This document shows positions 1 to 10,700 of a DNA stretch of 64,000 bases, in pieces. The stretch is from the NCBI GenBank assembly GCA_964036275.1, contig OZ038435.1, positions 29,307,521 through 29,371,520 of the forward strand, given 5' to 3'. The notes below the pieces were generated by a model. That model did not search any database. It worked only from the letters and a program-made list of their open reading frames with translations, and was not told the origin of the DNA. How positions within the stretch are numbered: the stretch's first letter is position 1; each line of letters starts with the position of its first letter. Origin of the DNA: Litoditis marina (taxonomy: Eukaryota; Nematoda; Chromadorea; Rhabditida; Rhabditidae). The position numbers and the translations under genes were made by a program.

Positions 1-182
1 TGGGCAGCACGTCATAGCAATTGTTGAGTTGTAGTCTGCTGAAAACACAGCAGCAATATTGAGTCTTTATAGAGCTAGGTATTATCCACTATCATTCACA
101 TGTTTCTACAAATTTTGCACGCAAAATGTAATATCGAGTGAGGATTGTGATTTTTCTCGGTCATAGTGTAATGTATTCTCAG

Positions 183-3100
183 ACTAAAAGTGCTTCGTCG
201 AAGAACTATCGACTACCGAAACCCGAGTTCCTATCCCTTGGAGAATACGACGTGGAGAGCATCAGGCAGTACGATGAAGCCACAGGCATGATGTGAGTGT
301 CTTCAAAGTTGTTGGAGTTAAAAAGCTGATTTGGAATCGACTTTCCATTGAAACTCTCTTTTCGCAAAACGCTAAAACTTTAAAGCTTGAAACATCCAAC
401 CTTCTCAGTTGAGTACAACCCCGGTAAACATTTAGAGAAAGTTTGTGAATCTTTGGAAGTCACAGATTTTCCCGGGTTTTTCTCAATTCAAACCAGAATT
501 TCCTCTTCAGTTTGTACATGGCGTCTGCTCCGAGTCCGGGAAGCAGTCATTTATACAGTACGAAAGCAACGCCGGTGAGAACTCTTCTATGGTTTTTGCG
601 AGCGAAACCGTACACCTTTATCTTTCATCCTTTACTTTTGCTCCCCCCCCCCTTGATGATTTTCCACCGGCAGTAGTTAAAACTTAAATCGGCAAAAGTT
701 GATTTGAATGTATGAACGAATGGGGGAAAAGTGAATCTATTGTTTGTAAAATCATGCGCCTTCAAAGTCGGTGAGAGTACTGAGCCATGCAATTGTTCGT
801 ATCTCAGCTGAAATGCAAAATAAAAATGGTCTTGTGAAGGTAGATGTGTACTTCGGATAATTAATAATATTCGTGAAACCATTACATTTGTAATCTTCCA
901 GAGCAAGTCTTCCGTCTCCAAGTGTGTCACGTGCTTCAGTGCTAATTGCACGAAACAGTACATCCCTGATATCGTCAACATGGACAGATTCGCCATTCTT
1001 TGTCTGGTAATGTTCGATTTTCAACAAACTGTACCGGAATCGCCATTTTAGAGACTCTTCATAGTTTTTGTCGGCGATATATACATAGAGAAAAGTGTGC
1101 TTATTAATTGTATGCGCTACGAACAGTATACACGACCGATAATCATACTTTGCTCTATGTAACTGTCGCAGACGTAAAAAGTATGATACGAACAATCCAA
1201 ATCCAACATTTCTGAAATTGAATAATATGAGTTTATGGATCTAATTCATCATAATACCTCAGCATGGGATTATACGGAGCAACAAAATCATCAACAATTA
1301 TATGTCTAACTTATATGTTCTTCAGGGTCCTGGTATCGCTACTTGGGTATCGGCAAAAATCTCCTATTCCAAACGGACATCGTCTTTTGAGATTTCTAAA
1401 GGTAACTTCTAGATTTAGATGAGTCATTCATTCCTTCAGGTTTGTAGGTCACAGTGGGACATTTCAATTCAAAAAGTATCATGTACACTCAGAAAAAAGA
1501 TAAGCATGTGCCTTTGGACTTGTTTTGATATTTCTTTACAGTTTTCGTTAGTTGCCACAAACACTACAGGGATCAAACTACAAAAACAATATAACGAAGA
1601 GTTACCATAACTGTCCCAGGGCAGGTCCTTCATACTGTTAGTCAGTCGCACAGTCACGTGAAACATGTTACACACAGCAGAACTCAGAAACGTGCAATGA
1701 CAAAGTGCATGATGCATCATTAGAACGCTAACTTTACGTGACTTTTCAATTTACTTCTGGTATATGGGATGTGTTTCAGTACAAAAGATCAAAACGGTAG
1801 GAAAGACGAAGGAGGGCGACGTGGTGCCAGTCGTCATTCAGGATACTGTACCTGTAGCAGAGGGATACGGTAGGTCACACAATTATCTTCAATGTTCTAT
1901 TTTATTTGAATTTGGGTGAATTATCGGGAGCGAATAGTAAATTTGAAAGTTGAATTTCACTCCTCTCCCTTTTCCTAGATTTTACACGTTTCTGCTTGGG
2001 TGTTGAAGTGCTACCCAAATACAGTGGGGAGCTATACTTTCCCCGAATTATTCTCCAATCTGGTTTTGATAGAAACATATTCGATAGTTGCTATATAGTT
2101 CTGGTTATGACGGAAGACAAGTGAATGGAATATACTATTGGGAGGGGGTCTTGTTTTAGTTTGATATCGATGAACGTGATTCGCAAATATCGACCAAAGA
2201 ACTACGGAATCAAACTACAAACACAGCAGGAAAGAGGGCGACAAACACTGTATACCGTATATCCGCCTTTCTTTGAGAAAAATTGCTCCATGTGTTCCTG
2301 TTGGTCATCATTTGCTACAAGGGACGGTCATTGAAAAGTTCGATTGTGTACTGTAGGAGTGTAAGTAGGAATGGTGGGCATTATTAGAAATAGAGAATAC
2401 AATAGATTAAAGGGGAAAATGTACAATCGCCCCCCTCGTGGTACTATTACCCCCCACCTAATTGAAATAAGAGAAAAATTGCGCGAAGGTGGGGGGTAAT
2501 TGGTAAATGGGTGGGGGGAAATTGTACATCTTCGACAATGAACAATCACCCCCCACAATACAAAATGTGGGGGGGGGGTGATAGTACATACCCGGAACTG
2601 ATGAACAATGACCCCCCATTCAACCCAAGCCCGCAGTGAATAAGCATGGTGTATAATCGCCCCCCAAAGGTGGGGGGCGATTGTACTACGGGCCCTTTTC
2701 AACCCATTTTCGACCAGGGTGGGGGGGGGGGCAAATGTAAACTACTCCCGATTAAAGGTCTTAGATAGAAAGCTATTAGGTAGGGTTAAATTAATGAAGT
2801 TAACTCTTTTGCAACAAAGTTGTAAGTTTATAGCTGTTCCTCAAACAATCTGTCATTGTTCCAGAAGCCCGTGTGAAGCTGACCCTTCCCCCCAACTATC
2901 TCTCCATCTCAAGCTCGCGACCACTTCCCGTTCTCATTAAAGTGTCAGTTCAGTTTAATCTCTCTATTTGTTTCCTTCCTTAATTGATAAAAGAGAAACA
3001 AATAGTTGAAGAAACAGTACCACAAAGACAAAGAGCGGAATTCTCGTGAGATGAAGCTGTGTTGAACCTGATTTATGTAACGCACCTGTGAAAAATGTGA

Positions 3101-6100
3101 ATAAAAATGTAAATAAACTATCCACGAATAATTATAGATATTTCACCTACCAGATGTACGGCAGATTCCGGTAGAAGTTGCTTACTTTCACATATGAATC
3201 ACTTCTGCCCTCTCACACGCATTCGTATTCAAGTGTCACTGCACCGGTATCGTGACACACATTACAATACATTTAGTAGACACGTTAAACTGGCCCAAAA
3301 CGTGAAAACGCGTATTTAGAACTGTGCATGTTCACTTTTCGTATATACGTTCACGAATTCAGAGACTTATTTAGAGAGTTCAATTCAATATTTGATCTGT
3401 TCAGATACGCTGGTCCGGGAACACAAAAAGTGGACGACAGCTTTAAAACGTCCTTCGAAACAGAGCTGGCTCTCAAGTCGAATATTGCTATTTTGGAGGT
3501 AGTTTGAGCACTTTCGTTCCTTGATAAAAGAATATTAATCTAAATGCATTGATTGTTAAATTACTTTTATTTTTGTTAGATTGACGGTCGCGGCTCGGGC
3601 AAACGAGGTTGGAAATACAGATCTGCCATTTATGGCGCATTGGGTACAGTGGAGATTGAGGATCAAGTAGAAGCAACCAGGTAACCGTGCCAGTGCCATA
3701 TGTACATTAATCATACATTAGTATATTTACATTAGTACATTAACTTGAACTCTAGTAACTCTATAACATTTGTTCTTCTAATATCACCACTGTATACTAT
3801 TGATCATAAACTAACATGACAGATTCCAAGAATGTTATGTTGAACTACCAAGCTAGAGGGATGACTACTTCTCGTATCTTACCTCTCTCTTTCAAATGAT
3901 AGTACTAATTTATTCTACAGAACAGCTTTGAAATAGGCCACGCCCACCCCTTTCCGCTCGGCTTAACTAACAATAGTCGTTGTTGTTTTTCTGTAATTAC
4001 CGTATTAGGTACCCTCATCATTCTATTTCCTCACTGTATCTTGCAGACAAGTTCTCCTCAAATACCCCTATCTGGATGCCACCCGGGTGTCCGTATTTGG
4101 GTGGTCTTACGGTGGATTCGCGACTGCCCACATGGTAGAAAAGGCCCCCAAGGCATTCTTCAAATGCGCTGTTTCCGTCGCGCCTGTCAGCAACTTTTTG
4201 TTCTACGGTTGGTTCTAATCTGGTCTGATTGAATGTTCACGCTGTCTGGTCTGTAGTGTACACCTTATCGACAACAGTACACAGCAGAATTCTATGTACA
4301 CAGTAATCCCCTGCATTTCAACCAGCTTCCAATGTTGTTTTGTAATTTATTTTCAAACTTTGAAACTTTATGAGCCTTGAAACATTAGAATTCAAGTTGA
4401 ATACAGAAACGAAGCAGAAAAAACAACAAATAAACAACCAATACAAACAAAATAAGTTACTAACTAACTTGTAGATGCCACCTACACCGAGCGATACTTT
4501 GGAGCGGCAGCCCGGGCCGCCTACGATCGTGGGGACATGGCTCGCGATGTTTCGAAGTTCAAGGATACCAAACTATTGCTCATGCACGGATTGTTTGATG
4601 GTCAGTTATTGCTATAGTTCTGAACATTCTCCTCGTATTGGCACCAATTTTCTGCGAGTGGCTAGCTACAAAAGCGAGAGAGTGCGGAGATCAATGAAGC
4701 TCTGCGTCTCTTTGATCTGCACACTCCATCGTCGGGGTCGTTGCAAAAGTGGTTGGCCAATTGGCAGGGGATTGTCTGAGAATTGAGTGCACCTTTCTCG
4801 GCAGTGTGCCAATGTGGTTAGCGGTGCTTCATTGTCAATATGGCACTTAGTTGAAAACGTTTGAAACACTTGGTTTTCGCTGGAAAACCTGATCCAAACG
4901 ATCATCTGCATCCTTCTGGAGGAAGTTTGAGACTTTCACGAGAATTTCCGCGAGTTTTCTGCGATCAGCTAGCTAGTAAAGGATAAAATGATCACGTGAC
5001 ATTTAAATTTGCCTGTCTCAACCCACGTAACCTGTCCTTTTTACCCGTAGAATGCCGAAATGAACTACCATAAATCTACTATAGACCAACGTTGTTCCTT
5101 TTCAGACAATGTCCATTTTCAAAACAGTGCCATGCTCATTGAGCAGTTGCAAATCAATAACATTGACTTCAAGCTTATGGTTAGTTGCTCAGCTTTTGCT
5201 CCAACATATTGATTTTTCGTGGTTCCCCTTCTATCTATTCAAACTATTCTCACAGACGTTTACCAATTCTGAGTTGTCGGGCGAGAATAGTTGTAGTTTG
5301 AGCTCGATACATACGGTAGTTTACGAATTTCGACTGGTAAACTTTTATTTATTTATTTATTTAATACGCTCGAGGCGCGCTGAATTAGAAAAAAACATAC
5401 ATGAAGAGAAATGCATACATAGGTTGATGTCTGATTAGCAAACTTGCATTGGGGCCAAATCAATATCAGTCGCACGAAGAGCAATATACAAACACAAACT
5501 ACGTGACAATTGTGACAAATCTGTTGAATATTAGCCAAAAATATAGCCAAAACAGTAAATTATTGGTGAAGGCGGAAATTATACAATTCGAAGTAACGAT
5601 CAGATACAAACTTTTGGTCCTTGTAATGCAGTTTACGGAATAAAGCATATAGGTCTGGAGCATAGCCACCATTGTCCCAGATTTGGCGAAGACGTTTTAC
5701 CATTTTATCATGAAAATCATCAAATTCGACAATATCTTCACTAGCAAGGGATTCATCATCACTAGATTCTTCTGTGGGTACCTTTACAGGCGAAGTTGTT
5801 TCGGCGACGCTTTCTTTTGTTTCTGCGGGGGCTGGCGTAGTTTGTAGTGTGGTCGGAACAGCTGCGGTGGCATCTCGTTTGGCCTGTCTGGCGAGGAATC
5901 CGGCCCTTCGCTGCTCCGGAGTTTCGAACTTGCGAACATGGAAAGTAGACAATGACGAATCACGTTTCATAGCATCAGATAGATCAATAAGACGTGGAAA
6001 GGGCACATCTTCTTTGATAGATATTTTGAGTGGACGTGGAGATTTATCTTGACGGAGTTTCCCCAAACGGTGAAGTATATTGATGGACAAAGGAGAGATA

Positions 6101-6835
6101 GAAATCAAATTGAAGATAGAATTCACCTTTTCAGTCGTATTTGAGTCCTCTGGGAGACCGTAGATTGTAAGGCAACGGCGATCGTGGAAGCGCTGTATCT
6201 CCGATTGAATAATAGTGGGAATAGAATGGACGATGGTGTCGAGTTTCTTGTTGAGTGTTTTTATTTCACTCAAAATGGTGGAAAAATGGGTTCGAAGTGG
6301 TACCATTTTTGGACGAGGGGTTGGCATATCAATCAATCGGGAGAGGGTCACCTCACACGACCGAGACAAGGGGTGGACTGGAGAAGTGGACATGTAAGAA
6401 AATAAACCGGATCAATTTCAAAAACAACGATTCAGGGTAACATACACCATATATGCTCGTTTTCAAGATATAGTTGCAGAGGCTGTACTGTAAAATATTT
6501 GAGAACCCAGTCTAAGGTGAATTTCGACTAAAACTCGGGTGATCAAACTACAAACAAAGCCGATCTGAATGAACCCTATACGCCAACACTAAGTGTCTTA
6601 CGATTAACTGTTTTTACCGGCTAACTACGATTAGATAAACTTCCGTAAGTTATGAACACCAAATGTGAAATGATGAGTTTACTGATGGAATTCTACATAA
6701 GAATACAGTTTTCCATATTTTTCCGCGTTCACCAGTTTGTTCTAGGTCTACCCGAACCAAAACCACGGTATGCGCCCCCGAAAAGACCATGTTTTCGGAA
6801 CAATCGAGAAATTCCTGCTGAAATGTCTCGCCTGA
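183..6835 (+). CDS. Dipeptidyl peptidase IV family serine protease (S9B), 3' part of gene
   Basis: The S9B family (DPP4/DPP6/DPP8-like) cleaves dipeptides from the N-terminus of peptides; many members are type II membrane proteins. Exons I can join in phase: 183-292, 511-574, 902-1006, 1326-1401, 1780-1869, 2865-2943, 3405-3498, 3580-3680, 4047-4207, 4475-4600, 5106-5179, 6746-6835, giving 390 codons with TGA at 6833-6835. The first five exons are the end of the beta-propeller, including a Cys pair in KCVTC followed by FSANC (exon 902-1006). Then come the hydrolase-domain motifs VYAGPGT (oxyanion Tyr), DGRGSG, GTVEIEDQ, the nucleophile motif GWSYGG (exon 4047), the Asp motif GLFDDNVHFQNS and the His motif VYPNQNHG in the last exon. 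All three catalytic residues are therefore present, so this is probably an active peptidase and not a DPP6-like inactive member. The N-terminus lies before base 1. The last intron (5180-6745) is long and carries an antisense ORF. Confidence 0.95.
1636..1758. repeat. MITE-like family B, copy 1 (DPP intron)
   Basis: About 120 bp with imperfect inverted ends (AGTCACGTGA ... TTACGTGAC) and the inner words CAGCAGAACTCA and AACGTGCAATGAC. The same order recurs at 13738, 45260 and 46670. Confidence 0.8.
1926..2045. repeat. Family F copy without its G/C tracts
   Basis: Aligns by eye to 26772-26909: GAATAGTAAATTT, GTTGAATTT, TCTCCTAGATTTT, TTGAAGTGCTAC and GCGATACTT-like words in the same order. Runs of C and G are reduced to short stretches. 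Confidence 0.7.
2410..2720. repeat. G/C-tract foldback element, family F
   Basis: Alternating CCCCCC and GGGGGG tracts every 20-40 bp in words such as ACAATCGCCCCCC and GGGGGGCGATTGTAC, so the two ends are complementary. In a DPP intron. Confidence 0.8.
5560..6393 (-). CDS. LINE ORF1-like protein, intronless, inside last intron of the DPP gene
   Basis: A single uninterrupted 277-codon frame runs antisense to the host gene. The N-terminal third has heptad-like spacing suggesting a coiled coil (residues about 35-65). A segment beginning RRCLTIYGLPED then continues through HRLGK and PRPLKI to FETPEQRRAGFLARQAKRD. This order, an RRM-like fold followed by a basic Arg-rich block, is the pattern of LINE-1 type ORF1 RNA-binding proteins. 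A Ser/Thr/Pro/Glu-rich linker and a C-terminal segment rich in aromatic residues follow. I see no reverse transcriptase or endonuclease frame next to it, so it is either a truncated or non-autonomous retroelement remnant or a domesticated copy. The frame is intact, which argues for recent insertion or selection. The family call is inferred from motif order, not a search. Confidence 0.5.
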   Translation of the reverse strand: MSTSPVHPLSRSCEVTLSRLIDMPTPRPKMVPLRTHFSTILSEIKTLNKKLDTIVHSIPTIIQSEIQRFHDRRCLTIYGLPEDSNTTEKVNSIFNLISISPLSINILHRLGKLRQDKSPRPLKISIKEDVPFPRLIDLSDAMKRDSSLSTFHVRKFETPEQRRAGFLARQAKRDATAAVPTTLQTTPAPAETKESVAETTSPVKVPTEESSDDESLASEDIVEFDDFHDKMVKRLRQIWDNGGYAPDLYALFRKLHYKDQKFVSDRYFELYNFRLHQ

Positions 6836-6883
6836 ACGACTGTTCTATAGTTTTGTTCCGATATTCCGGCTATGGCTGGCCAC

Positions 6884-6889
6884 AATAAA
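6884..6889 (+). promoter_or_regulatory. Poly(A) signal AATAAA of the DPP gene
   Basis: Canonical AATAAA 49 nt after the TGA at 6833-6835, the only one close behind the stop. Confidence 0.6.
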
Positions 6890-7723
6890 TTGTCTCTTTC
6901 ACTATTCATCAACTTCCATACGTTTGTATAAAAGTTTTGTGTTTCAAGTTTGAAACATATTTTTGAAATACTGAACGTGTCAGTTTTCATGAAAAACTCA
7001 AAACTATTTTAGGTAGCGAGTTCGTTTTTTCAAAAGTTGTTCCTAAAATTGGGCTTCTACAGTACTTTTTATTGGACGTTCGATTTTCTTTTGCCACGAT
7101 GTTTCCATTAAGGTTTGAATATCTAATATTTTGAATTAAACCGCTTTTCACCCTCCAAAATTTTAACCTTTTGAGGAAAGAATTAGAATTCTCGAGGAAG
7201 AGTTTGACCCAGTAGTGCATGCGCCATTTCAATAGAACAGTCGGAATAGTGCGGGGGTAATTGCTGGGGTATAACTAGGGGGGGGGGGGGGGGGGGGTTA
7301 CCCTCCATTTCACTCGAGACCCAGACAATACGGGTAATTGCCGCAAGTTTCAAGTTTTATTTTCATAGATATTCACACAATTCGTTTTGATGATTATTTT
7401 GAGTCAATAAACTTGAAACTTGATTTGATTGTTTTATAAATGAGAAAGTTTCTCTTTTCTATTTTTATTCTCTTTTCGGGTACTTTGACCTATAGAGATT
7501 TTGAATCGCCCAACAAAACTCTGCAAAAATTAATTGAGTGTATACTGTAGGACCGTGGGAACGAATAGGACTATAACAACTGTACAAGTACTCTTGTTAC
7601 TGGCCAGTTTTTCCGTGATGCACTTCTTATTCCTCTTGGTTCACGTAATTTTGATAATTGATAGGTTTTTACAGATTTGCTAATTTATTAATTACATTTG
7701 GAGTCTCCATCCGTTGTTTTCTG
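6890..7723. other. Intergenic region between DPP and ptr genes
   Basis: I find no exon here. The stretch is AT-rich and holds a run of 20 G at 7278-7297, flanked by GGGGTAATTG-like words of the G-tract repeat seen at 2410-2720. An acceptor-like TTTTTACAG ends at 7674 and would begin the first ptr exon or its 5' leader; the reading frame stays open from there to the ATG at 7724. Confidence 0.6.
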
Positions 7724-10700
7724 ATGAGTTTCCAATCCATAGTTTCACAGTTCTTCCAGGTAAGATTTTTCTTGCTCAAAAACCGGAATTTTGAAGGAGA
7801 ATGTGGAAAGAGAATTTCGCGACGAAAATTGTATATTTTGGTTTGCCTCAATAGTTGGGTTACATGACATAAATTGTTCTTCTGCGGGTTTTTTTCTGCA
7901 TCGTAGTTGAGAAAGAAAAGCTGAACCTTATTTACATTTAGTCGAATTTCAACTAGAAGTGTAGTTTATGTTGTTTATTACAAATAAATGTTGTCAACAA
8001 TCGAGTAGTGGGGCATTTCAAGAAAGCATTTCGAGTTTTCCAAAAAAAATCCTTTTCAGTGGCAGACGTCATTGGTGGTGCGATGGCCTCTACCCTTCCT
8101 TCTAATTCCGCCTTTTCTCACAATATCGATTGGTAGATCGCAACATTCAATTACCCAGACAATTGAACAGCACAGTCCAATAAATTTTCAAAGTTTTTTC
8201 AACATATCAGAGTTTCACAAAAATGTAGATATTCATGTAGTCGGTGCTTCACACTCTTCACACTCACAAAACAAAAAGGGTGACAACTTTTTTACTCGTA
8301 AACATTGATCAAAACGATTCCAGTCACACTTACTGCCATGGACTTCCGACTGAATACGACAAACGAGACACTTCATGTGTTCCTACCCGATGAAATGGAA
8401 AGTCTGACGGATCTCGATGAGGTACATGGGAGTGACGAGATCGTCGTTGTAGTTTGATATCGATACATACCGTACATTACTATATTTAACTTTGAGAACT
8501 ACAATCGACTTTAAAAAAAAGTGTTTTTGAAGAGAGTAGCAATCCTGTAAAACGAAACGTTTGCATTCTGCAACCTGCCACCCAGGATGAAGACAAAAGT
8601 ATGCTGAAAGGAAAGGAACGCGGCAAGAGTTCTGAGCGCCGGGATATTTCTGAATACGGTATGAGCAATTGTTCATATCGTAGGACTGAACAGTTCTCAC
8701 CGTTGTGTTTCAGTTGATGAGATTGTTCCCGCCGAGAGATCCTCAGCGAGACAGCTACAGTCTATTTGGCACGAAGTTCGCTTTTGTAGAGATGGTTCGA
8801 GAAAATGGGAATATTCTAGAAGATGACGGGATCAGGGAACTGGCCCAGTTGCACAGAAAAGTGTCAAAACTGAAGGTAATCACTAGAAAAAGAAAATACT
8901 GGTTCATATTTAGGACTTTTTCAAGCTTCACCCTTCACCAAAAAGTTTCACCAATTGTCGAGATTGATAGAAGAAATAGAGCCATATAGAAGTTACCCAA
9001 AGAAAGGTTGACTGAGAAAACTGTTTTAGTACTAACCAGACAGTAGAAACACATAGAAACACATATGAAAGTCATTTTTTGTCCGTTTTTAGACAGTTTG
9101 TTTTTTGAAAAACCTATTCAGACTCCCTCTGGTCTTTCTCTGATTGACGTTTGTATGCGAGAAGTGGGCGAGTCCTCGTGTACCCTTCATCCGATAGCAT
9201 ACGCCTTGGACGACGAGAACCCTGTCAGTTTGGTCTGTACACTGTAGTTAGTAGAATACTTGAACTTGTAAACGCTTACTTCTGAAAAACAAGCGAGTTT
9301 TTGACAGTACATTTCTGGTACAAATTGGAGTATGGAAAAAATTGATCACATTTTTGGAGCATTTTTTTCTCAAAAAGATGTCATGAGTTAGTATGTTCTT
9401 CGATGAATATGTATATGTTGCAGTTGCTTTCCACTCAATTCCTACTGAGGTACCCCGCTCTACAGTTCGGTGATATGTCTATCGATAATGCTTTGGTGTT
9501 CGGTGGGGTAACCACACGGGTACTGGTACGTTTTTGATGGAGAATTACGAGTTTTCGAGATCGAATTGTGAAGCTTTTGCGCTTTGAGTTTTGGAACCAA
9601 GAACCAAGTTTTCGACGAGATCTTGCGAGTTTAGAAGAAAGTATTCGAGCGACTCGAAAATATCTATAATAACCTGAGAAATTCTATCATAACCTGCACG
9701 TTTTTCCTATGGAACAAACGCAAGAACAAAGCCTGCTTATTCCACAAGAATATGTAAAACACATTTTTGTTGAAGGCGCAGGATGCCGAGGGGAACGCTC
9801 CTATTATAAATGCCTCGGCCGTGCGATTGGCCTATGTGTTGGACGATACGGAAAGGAGTGATAAGTATGTTTATTGATAACTTATGGTTTGTTGGTTTTC
9901 TTCTTTCTCATCTAAAATTTCGAAGCATGTCAACTAAGGATACAGTGAAGATGATTATTTATAGGTAAATATCATACTTCCCGCAAATACGGTAAGTGTT
10001 GCGCTTCCCCGCTGTGTTTGTACTCCGATTCCCTTGTATTGTGCGACTGTTGTTATGTTTTTAAGGTCCAAACTACAACTCATATCAGGTCATCCCACAG
10101 GACAAGATCCCGCCAATATATTCCTGATTCGAAGTTCATAGCACGTATTTCAGATGGATTTCCGAGTTTCTACATCAAATGGCCTCGTATTCGAAAAATA
10201 CTTCCTTTACACTATTTTATTCTTCTTCAAATAGTTTGGCATTGGAGATGGAGCGAAATGGGGCGGTAAGTGTAACTAGAAGAAAACGAGAATGTCATAT
10301 TCTTTGCCACGTGACGGTGTGCTATGTAATACCCAAAATGTGTCAGCTCGTATCTGTGAGGTACCGCATTAACTAAATTCATGAGAGCTACCTCATGAGA
10401 TGACCTCATTGGAAGTTTGAAAATCAGTATCGCGCCTGAGGCCGTATGCATGACATATCCCGGGCCGGGTTGAGATGGTATCCCATCCTCAACCGGCTGG
10501 GAAATAGCCGATTCGAGCTCGAGACGATTGTAGTGATGGCACGCTTGGCGTGGTAGCCTTGTTACATTGTTGAGCTGTTAACACGATATGGAAGTTCGAA
10601 AAATGATCCTGACAAACTTTTCTGTGCAGTATGCCTCTTCAGCTGCTCATTCCGTGGATGCCGTGGACCACGTTGGTCCTCGTGGTATTCTGTATGATAT

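Noticed and set aside
5256..5290. Looked at first like a broken version of the DPP catalytic-His exon (TFTNSEL)
   Set aside because: The true His exon (VYPNQNHG) was found at 6746-6835, in phase and with a stop and poly(A) signal.
8586..8658. Possible ptr exon between CACCCAG and GTATGAG
   Set aside because: It has 73 nt and breaks the frame of the next exon. Joining 8421 directly to 8714 keeps phase and gives the expected PTR sequence.
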